From Streptomyces noursei ATCC 11455 (GTDB lineage Bacteria; Actinomycetota; Actinomycetes; Streptomycetales; Streptomycetaceae): a DNA stretch of 64,000 nt. The notes beneath the pieces were generated by a model. The model saw nothing but the letters and a program-made list of their open reading frames with translations, did no database searches and was not told the origin of the DNA. The stretch is taken from the NCBI RefSeq assembly GCF_001704275.1, contig NZ_CP011533.1, positions 8,928,001 to 8,992,000 of the forward strand. Reading direction: 5' to 3'. How positions within the stretch are numbered: position 1 is the stretch's first letter; every line of letters begins with the position of its first letter. Made by a program: the position numbers and the translations under genes. Below are positions 58,692 through 64,000 of the stretch, piece by piece.

Positions 58692-58706
58692 AGTAGGATT
58701 CGGGAC

Positions 58707-59273
58707 ATGAGTCGATGGGAGCCCAACGCGCGTGGCCGACTTGAGCAGGCGGCATTGGAGCTCTACAGCGAGCGCGGGTACGAACAGACCACCGTGGCGG
58801 AGATCGCCAAGCGTGCGGGACTGACGGAGCGGACGTTCTTCCGGTACTTCCCCGACAAGCGCGAGGTGCTGTTCGCCGGTGCCGGCACACTCCAGGAGCT
58901 CTTCGTCGATACCGTCACCGAGGCGCCTGACGCCGCGGCGCCGATCGACGCGGTGGCCGCGGCCCTCGAGGCCGCCGCGGCACAGTTCCAGGGGCGCTTC
59001 GACGGGGTTCGCCGCCGGCAAGCCGTCATCGCCGCCAACGCCGAGCTCCAGGAACGCGAACTGATCAAGTTCGCCTCGCTGTCCGCGGCACTCTCCGACA
59101 CTCTGCGCCGCCGCGGTGTGGGAGAACCGGCCGCGAGCCTGACGGCCGAGGCGGGCATCGCCGTGTTCAAGATCGCGTTCGAGCGCTGGGTCGAGCAATC
59201 CGACGACCAGGACTTCGCGCACCTCATCCGAGAGTCGCTCGCCGAACTCAAAGCCGTGGCCACGGGCGCCTGA
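58707..59273 (+). CDS. TetR family regulator
   Basis: 188 residues from ATG at 58707. HTH 'TTVAEIAKRAGLTERTFFRY' followed by 'FPDKREVLFAGAGTLQELFV', the TetR signature. A C-terminal all-helical ligand domain ends 'HLIRESLAELKAVATGA'. Two 21-bp CGATGTCAGT dyads lie between it and the divergent epimerase gene, its probable target. Effector unknown. Confidence 0.9.
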   Translation: MSRWEPNARGRLEQAALELYSERGYEQTTVAEIAKRAGLTERTFFRYFPDKREVLFAGAGTLQELFVDTVTEAPDAAAPIDAVAAALEAAAAQFQGRFDGVRRRQAVIAANAELQERELIKFASLSAALSDTLRRRGVGEPAASLTAEAGIAVFKIAFERWVEQSDDQDFAHLIRESLAELKAVATGA

Positions 59274-59596
59274 CCCCGTCGCCGGGCGCCGCCGCCCGCG
59301 CAAGCGCCGCGCGTTCGACGCCGGGGCCACTCACGGCAGGCACCTCATGGCCCGAGCCCCCGCGTCACCTGCGCAAGAATCCGCTCGTCGTGATCCGCGG
59401 TGACTCGCCGGCGTCCTGAAACGTGGCCGTCGAGGATCCCAGGGCATTGTGCGGCGCGGATATGGCGCCGTGTCCGTGCGCTACGACGGGGCGTACGGAG
59501 CGGCGGCGAACTGACCGCCCATGTTGGGGAGTTCGTACCCGAACCACCGTCCCGTCCGCCCTTGTCGACCTGAGGATTCGCCGGCCTGAGACTTCG
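59274..59596. other. 323-bp convergent intergenic region, nothing supported
   Basis: Between TetR (plus) and MarR (minus) stops. No gene, no long hairpin and no repeat was recognised. Both transcripts must end here, perhaps by Rho. Confidence 0.4.
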
Positions 59597-60109
59597 TCAG
59601 TGGTCCGTTCCGGTCATCGTGTCGGTGATGAGGCCGGCGAGCTGGTGCAGTTGTGCGGTGAGCGCGTGCCGCTCCTGCGGTGTGAAGCGGGACAGCGCCT
59701 GGGACTGACGGGCGCGCAGTTCGGTGCGCATGGCGGTGAGTCGTCGGGTGCCGTCGTCGGTGAGGCGGATGAGGACCTGCCGTTCGTCCTGGTCGGAGCG
59801 GCGGCGGGTGATCACGCCATGGGCTTCGAGTTGTTTGAGCATCCGCGTCGCGGTGGGGACGCTGATGTCCGCGTTGGTGGCGAGCCTGCTGACAGGCAGG
59901 CCCGCGCCCCGCGAGTCCTCCGTCAGGGGGTCGAGCAGGGCCAGCTGGGCCATGGAGAGCCCGGTCGCGGACCGTCCGACGGTGGCGGCCCGTGACCGGC
60001 GCATGGCGTAGAACAGCTGGTCAGCGGCGCGCGCCAGCTCCTCGATGCCCCCTTGGTCGGGGGCGGGGGCCGGGCTGCCGTCGGCGACGCCCTTGCTCGT
60101 CTCTCGCAT
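59597..60109 (-). CDS. MarR family regulator
   Basis: 170 residues from ATG at 60109. A longer frame starting 60169 runs back through the divergent promoter and is unlikely. Winged helix 'VSRLATNADISVPTATRMLK' and wing 'HGVITRRRSDQDERQVLIRL' are MarR-typical. C-terminal dimerisation helices end in TGTDH. It is divergent from an amidohydrolase over an AT-rich operator. Probable repressor of that gene. Ligand unknown, perhaps an aromatic acid. Confidence 0.9.
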   Translation of the reverse strand: MRETSKGVADGSPAPAPDQGGIEELARAADQLFYAMRRSRAATVGRSATGLSMAQLALLDPLTEDSRGAGLPVSRLATNADISVPTATRMLKQLEAHGVITRRRSDQDERQVLIRLTDDGTRRLTAMRTELRARQSQALSRFTPQERHALTAQLHQLAGLITDTMTGTDH

Positions 60110-60112
60110 GAT

Positions 60113-60148
60113 TGTTAGCTTACTCAATGAATTCATTAGCAAGCTAAG
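60113..60148. promoter_or_regulatory. AT-rich MarR operator between divergent genes
   Basis: AATGAATTCATT (60126-60137) is a perfect 12-bp palindrome flanked by TTAGCTT (60115-60121) and AAGCTAA (60141-60147) in inverted orientation. The region separates the MarR ATG (60109) from the amidohydrolase ATG (60168) and is unusually AT-rich. Confidence 0.65.
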
Positions 60149-60167
60149 TAATAGGGAGCTAAGGATC

Positions 60168-61142
60168 ATGGATCACCCCGGCCGCATCGACGTCCACCAG
60201 CACGTCGTCCCGCCCATGTGGGCCGGCGCCCTCGCCGCGCGCGGCCTGGACTCCGGAGGCTGGCCCATCCCGGACTGGAGCCCGAGCGGCGCGATCGCGA
60301 TGATGGACCAACAGGGCATCGCCACCGGCCTGCTCTCGGTCACCGCACCCGGTGTCCACCTCGACGGCGACGCCGAAGCCCGCACCCTGGCCCGGGCCGT
60401 CAACGAGTACGGTGCCGAGGTCGTCAAGGACCGCCCCGACCGCTTCGGTCACTTCGCCAGCGTCCCGCTGCCCGATGTCGACGCAGCCCTCGCTGAGGCC
60501 GCCTACGCACTGGACACCCTGCATGCCGACGGAGTCGTGCTGATGTCCAACGTCCACGGCCGCTACCTGGGCGACCCGGACTTCGAGCCCCTGTGGGCCG
60601 AACTCGACCGACGCCGGGCCACCGTCTTCGTCCACCCCGCCCAGCCGCCGATGCCGCGGCTGCCCGGCACCCCCGCCCCGCTCGCCGACTATGTCTTCGA
60701 CACCACCCGCACCTCCCTCAACCTGGTGCTCAACGACGTCATGCGCCGCTACCCGAACGTGCGCGTCATCCTCTCCCACGGCGGCGGCTTCCTGCCTTAC
60801 GCCGCCTACCGGTTCGCCGGCCTGGCCCCCATCGCCGTCGACCCGGAGCGCGACGACGAGGACGTCCTCCGCGATCTGAAGCGCTTCTTCTTCGACACCG
60901 CCCTGACCGCCAGCCCCAGCGCCCTGCCCGCCCTGCTCGCCTTCGCCGAGCCCGGTCACGTCCTCTACGGCAGCGACTGGCCCTTCGCGCCCCAGGACGC
61001 CGGCACCTACTACAACCACCACCTGGAGACCTACCCCCACTACTCGCCCGGTCAGGTCGAGGCCATCGACCGGGGCAACGCCGAAGCGCTCTTTCCGCGC
61101 CTCGCCGGCCCGTCCCCCTCCGCGGCGGTTGACGTGCGCTGA
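60168..61142 (+). CDS. amidohydrolase_2 family protein (ACMSD-like)
   Basis: 324 residues from ATG at 60168 with AGGGAGCTAAGGA upstream. TIM-barrel metal ligands: 'GRIDVHQHVVPPMWAGALAA' (HxH), 'TVFVHPAQPP', 'VRVILSHGGGFLPYAAYRFA' and 'GHVLYGSDWPFAPQDAGTYY'. This is the aminocarboxymuconate-semialdehyde decarboxylase-related group that decarboxylates or hydrolyses aromatic-acid derivatives. Divergent from MarR, in keeping with aromatic-ligand control. Its substrate is not assignable. Confidence 0.92.
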   Translation: MDHPGRIDVHQHVVPPMWAGALAARGLDSGGWPIPDWSPSGAIAMMDQQGIATGLLSVTAPGVHLDGDAEARTLARAVNEYGAEVVKDRPDRFGHFASVPLPDVDAALAEAAYALDTLHADGVVLMSNVHGRYLGDPDFEPLWAELDRRRATVFVHPAQPPMPRLPGTPAPLADYVFDTTRTSLNLVLNDVMRRYPNVRVILSHGGGFLPYAAYRFAGLAPIAVDPERDDEDVLRDLKRFFFDTALTASPSALPALLAFAEPGHVLYGSDWPFAPQDAGTYYNHHLETYPHYSPGQVEAIDRGNAEALFPRLAGPSPSAAVDVR

Positions 61143-61189
61143 TCCTCGGCAGGTGCACCGCGTTCAGCAGCTGTCGGCAGGCTCGATTC

Positions 61190-61993
61190 TCAAGCCTGGT
61201 CTCGCAGGTGCGCGTGGAGGAGTTCGTGCAGGCGGCTTCGGGTGAATTCGCGGCCGTGACCCGGGTGGACGGCGGACACGTCCAGGTCCAAGAGGTGTTG
61301 CAGGCTTCGGCGGTAGGCGGACCGGTCCGATTCCGGGAGGTCGTCGATGAGGTCGCCGTTGTAGATCACATCGCCGGAGTACAGCACCCCGGTGTGCGTT
61401 TCGTGCAGGGCGATGCACCCCGGTGTGTGGCCGGGCAGGTGGATGACGGTCAGCTGTCGGCCGCCGAGGTCGATGACGTCCCCGTCGTGCAGCTGGTGGG
61501 TCACCTCCAGGGGACCCACCTGGTAGGTGCGAGGGTCGTAGGTCGGGTGCGGAAGTGCGTCGATCAGCAGGTCCGGTGGGGGGTCTGCCGCGGCGTCGAG
61601 GCCGAGTTGGTCGTAGAGCTCGATGCCGAACAGGCTCGCCGCAACCCCTTCCGCCAGTGCTTCGGCGGCGGCGGTGTGGGCGGCCTGTTCGCGGAACTCA
61701 TGGGCGCCGCCGACGTGGTCGAGGTGGGCGTGGGTGAGCACGACCAGCGGATCCCGCGTGAACATCTGCGGGATCTCCTGGCGTAGGGCGGCGACACCCA
61801 GACCGGCGTCGATGACGAGGTCGCGATCGGTTCCGCGCAACCACCACAGGTTGGCCCGCAGCAGCTTGTCGACGTGCGGTTCGGTGATCCTGACGATGCC
61901 GTCGTCCAGTTCGTGCAGCTCGAACCAGTGAGCCGGAACCGGCAGGTCGTGCTTCGCGGTCGCCGGGTCCGCCCCGGGAGCAGAAACAGTCAT
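61190..61993 (-). CDS. MBL-fold metallo-hydrolase
   Basis: 267 residues from ATG at 61993 (MTVSAPGADPATAKHDLPVP). Longer upstream frames lack a ribosome site. MBL motif 'VVLTHAHLDHVGGAHEFREQ', then 'TVIHLPGHTPGCIALHETHT' and 'GVLYSGDVIYNGDLIDDLPE', with the last ligand in 'AVHPGHGREFTRSR'. A hydrolase of the lactonase/glyoxalase II-like group. Convergent with the amidohydrolase, 47 bp between stops. It may act in the same pathway, but this is inference. Confidence 0.9.
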   Translation of the reverse strand: MTVSAPGADPATAKHDLPVPAHWFELHELDDGIVRITEPHVDKLLRANLWWLRGTDRDLVIDAGLGVAALRQEIPQMFTRDPLVVLTHAHLDHVGGAHEFREQAAHTAAAEALAEGVAASLFGIELYDQLGLDAAADPPPDLLIDALPHPTYDPRTYQVGPLEVTHQLHDGDVIDLGGRQLTVIHLPGHTPGCIALHETHTGVLYSGDVIYNGDLIDDLPESDRSAYRRSLQHLLDLDVSAVHPGHGREFTRSRLHELLHAHLRDQA

Positions 61994-62236
61994 GCCGAGG
62001 ATCCCATCAGGCCCCTGGTCGGCCGAGCAAGAGATGTGGGTTCGGCCGAATCGCGTCCTGCGCCAGGCCGATGACCTCGTGGTGGTGGCGGACTTCGACG
62101 ACCAGTTCGGCCGTGCGGTCCGCGAGCATCCGCTCGACCCGTCCGACCAGGCCGTTCGCGGGGTGCTCGGTGGACGGTTCGGTGCGGCGCTCCAGGACGA
62201 GCGGCCGCGCACCGGCCCAGGGACGCCGACGCCCCG
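61994..62236. other. gap holding a possible gene remnant
   Basis: On the minus strand 62007-62197 reads LVGRVERMLADRTAELVVEV, then 'RHHHEVIGLAQDAIRPNPHL' to a stop. The composition looks coding, but no start is present and the upstream frame overlaps the MarR gene. It may be the tail of a deleted gene. No other feature is seen. Confidence 0.3.
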
Positions 62237-62809
62237 TCAGGACTTCGGGCGGCGTCCGCTGCGGCGTGGGGCCGGCTCCGCGCCGTCCAGCAGTGCCGCC
62301 CGTCGCTCCTCGCCGTGCGTCTCGACCTGCACCACGATCCGGCGCAACATCTCCGCGGTCCGTCGGCACTCCTCGGCGTCGAGCCGTTGGGTGACGAAGA
62401 CCTCCTCCGCGTTGAACTGGGGGAACAGGCGGTGCATCAGCGCCTCGCCCTCCGTGGTGAGACCGAGCAGCACCAACCGGCCGTCCTCGGGGTGGCCGGC
62501 CCGCCTGACCAGGCCGCGGGACTCCAGGGTGCGGGCGACGCCGGTCAGGGTGCCCTTGGAGATCCCGACCTCCTCCGCGACGTATCGGGTCTCCGACTCG
62601 CCCCAGATCCAGATCACCCACAGCACGACGAACGCGGTCCAGGTCAGATCCGAACCACGCAGTACGGAATTCTCCAGATGTTGCCGGACGGCCGCGGCCA
62701 CCCGATGGATGTTGGCCACCACGGCCATCTGGTCGTGCCCGATCGGGACGCCGCCGAGCTTGGCTTCGACGAGCTTCTCGGCCTCGATGATGGAGCGTTG
62801 GCCTGGCAC
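62237..62809 (-). CDS. MarR family regulator
   Basis: 190 residues from GTG at 62809 with GAGGAGGG upstream. Core 'ETRYVAEEVGISKGTLTGVA' (recognition) and 'RTLESRGLVRRAGHPEDGRL' (wing) fit MarR. N-terminal helices 'IHRVAAAVRQHLENSVLRGS' are the dimer interface. A basic C-terminal tail (APRRSGRRPKS) follows. No adjacent divergent target is obvious. Its direction matches the MBL gene downstream. Confidence 0.88.
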   Translation of the reverse strand: MPGQRSIIEAEKLVEAKLGGVPIGHDQMAVVANIHRVAAAVRQHLENSVLRGSDLTWTAFVVLWVIWIWGESETRYVAEEVGISKGTLTGVARTLESRGLVRRAGHPEDGRLVLLGLTTEGEALMHRLFPQFNAEEVFVTQRLDAEECRRTAEMLRRIVVQVETHGEERRAALLDGAEPAPRRSGRRPKS

Positions 62810-63035
62810 GGGACCCTCCTCTTCGTCGCCGGCGTACGGCCCGGCCGCGAGACGCGCGCCGGACCGTACGGAGCCGAATTGTAGAAGTGCCGGGCTTTTG
62901 ACCGGTCTTGGCTCGCGCCCGCGGAAGAGGAAATCAGGCGTTCGCCGCAGTCGGCGACCTGCCGGGGCCGCACCGGCAGACCGGTCGCGGCTGCTCGCGA
63001 ACGTCTGCCGCTACGGTTGGGGCCTGCCGCGCAGG

Positions 63036-63896
63036 TCAGGAGGAGGGCCCGCTCCAGTAGGCGTCGTCCCACTGCGACACGTCCGGGCTGAACTTCACCT
63101 CGACCGGATTGGCGGCCTCCGGCGGCAGCGAGAAGGCGTACTTGCCGATGGCCTTCCCGCCGGGCGGGACGGCGCCGGTGATGACCTTCTGCCGGCCGCT
63201 TCCGTCGATGACCAGTTGTGCCGAGATCCCGTCCGCGTCCTTGACGTCCGGCATTCCGGTCTCGACGCCCACGCGCCGGGAGCCGGTGTTGACCACCGTG
63301 ACGGTGATCTCCACGGCCTTGTTGCCCTTGGCGTGGCCGTTGGCGAACTCGTCCGGGGTGAACGGCGTCGGCTTGGACACCGTGACCTTCAGGCCATTGC
63401 CGAAGGTGTACGCCTCGCCGAAGGACAGGTGCCGCTTCTTCTCCTCGGCCGCCTTCGACTCCTCGGCCTCCTTGGCTTCCTTGATCTCCGAGCGTGCGTC
63501 GTCGACGGCGTGCTTGACCACCACCGCGGTGAACACCGCGCTGCCGGCCGCGATCAGCAGCCCGACGATGCCCAGGGCGAGACCGGCGACGGCCATGCCC
63601 TTGTTGGTCGCACGACCCTTGCGTGCGTGGCTCACCCCCACGCCGCCGAAGATCACGGCCAGCAGGGCGGGGAGCCAGGACATCCAGAACAGGAAGACGA
63701 ACAGGCCGAGGACCACGCCGACCAGGCCGAGCACCAGGGCGGTGATGCCCATGCCGTTACGGGGTTGGCCGATGGGTGTCGGGTAGGTCGCGGGGGGCAC
63801 GTCGACGGATTGGTGTGCCGGTGGGGCCCACGGGTCGTGGTCCTGTGGCTGGCGACCCGTGGTCGTGGAGCCATCGGGAGGAGTGGGCGTAGTCAT
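63036..63896 (-). CDS. DUF4190/DUF4352 membrane protein
   Basis: 286 residues from ATG at 63896. A Pro/Thr/Gln-rich N-terminus of about 50 residues is followed by two hydrophobic hairpins ('ITALVLGLVGVVLGLFVFLF', 'GMAVAGLALGIVGLLIAAGS'), the DUF4190 signature. Then an acidic-basic coiled stretch (EIKEAKEAEESKAAEEKKRH) leads to an extracellular beta-sandwich with 'FGNGLKVTVSKPTPFTPDEF' (DUF4352). It is probably anchored with a surface domain. Function unknown. An AT-rich region upstream (63905-63960) probably holds its promoter. Confidence 0.88.
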   Translation of the reverse strand: MTTPTPPDGSTTTGRQPQDHDPWAPPAHQSVDVPPATYPTPIGQPRNGMGITALVLGLVGVVLGLFVFLFWMSWLPALLAVIFGGVGVSHARKGRATNKGMAVAGLALGIVGLLIAAGSAVFTAVVVKHAVDDARSEIKEAKEAEESKAAEEKKRHLSFGEAYTFGNGLKVTVSKPTPFTPDEFANGHAKGNKAVEITVTVVNTGSRRVGVETGMPDVKDADGISAQLVIDGSGRQKVITGAVPPGGKAIGKYAFSLPPEAANPVEVKFSPDVSQWDDAYWSGPSS

Positions 63897-64000
63897 GCGG
63901 TTCCTTCACGCGAGTCTCTGAACTGGGAGATTACCAGAACATTTTCCCTATTATTTACCCCTGATGGTCGATATCGGTCGAACTCTTTACTCGTTCGGAA

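Overview
The window is chromosomal DNA of a high-GC actinomycete, most likely Streptomyces or a close relative. Evidence: strong third-position GC bias, many GTG starts, GGAGG-type ribosome sites, GTGA/ATGA start-stop overlaps, long GC hairpin terminators without U-tracts, and a gene content rich in TetR/MarR/XRE regulators, F420-linked enzymes and secreted hydrolases. No rRNA, tRNA, CRISPR array, prophage or insertion sequence was recognised, and no large biosynthetic cluster is present. About 66 genes or gene remnants are listed. Function names rest on motifs recognised by eye, not on database searches.

Layout. 1-10.7 kb: partial TrmB-like regulator, secreted HAD phosphatase, Gfo/Idh/MocA oxidoreductase divergent from a DUF2264 protein, three unknown proteins, GNAT, DHFR-like reductase with its divergent TetR, and a frameshifted unknown gene. 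10.8-13.5 kb: cytoplasmic-type subtilase and a glyoxalase-like protein. 13.8-27.5 kb: a cation/potassium block. It contains an orphan KdpF-like microprotein, a CPA1 antiporter, a DUF3592 protein, KdpD, a COG4280-type membrane protein pair, and an operon reading KdpD paralogue - 27-aa microprotein - kdpF - kdpA - kdpB - kdpC. 27.6-30.1 kb: a decayed PLP synthase/MFS/AraC locus. 30.2-33.7 kb: MBL hydrolase divergent from an AtzG-like/AtzE-like amidase pair with a TetR gene and three matching operators. 33.7-42.3 kb: isochorismatase-fold hydrolase, MFS exporter, FAD monooxygenase with TetR, Nudix, VOC, TetR with a deleted 3-hydroxyacyl-CoA dehydrogenase, ArsR. 42.5-46.3 kb: quinone-oxidoreductase-like enzyme, two F420-type proteins, MFS. 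46.3-49.6 kb: truncated GMC oxidoreductase head-to-head with a gutted MoxR ATPase and a frameshifted DUF5682 gene. 49.8-64 kb: secreted S33 peptidase, RHH-VOC-methyltransferase, MOSC, XRE/SDR pair, RidA, secreted HNH nuclease, epimerase/TetR pair, MarR/amidohydrolase pair, MBL, MarR, DUF4190/DUF4352 membrane protein.

The potassium block is the most interesting part. It carries two KdpD-type proteins and no kdpE. The operon-leading KdpD keeps the sensor Walker motif, the USP domain and the membrane segments, but its phospho-acceptor histidine is replaced by arginine and its ATP-binding boxes are eroded, so it looks like a pseudokinase. A 24-nt element (13 of the first 14 bases identical) lies upstream of both the intact kdpD and the kdpF operon. 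A second, unlinked KdpF-like 29-residue protein is translationally coupled to a short leader ORF, in the same GTGA geometry as the true kdpF.

The second theme is decay by small deletions. At least five deletion joints are inferred: MFS transmembrane segment 4, the PLP/AraC head-to-head joint, the HADH Rossmann core, the GMC/MoxR head-to-head joint, and an in-frame loss inside MoxR. Two single-base frameshifts lie in G-runs. These could be genuine pseudogenes or assembly artefacts. The third theme is unusually readable operators: paired palindromes or iterated half-sites sit next to nearly every TetR/MarR/ArsR/RHH gene.
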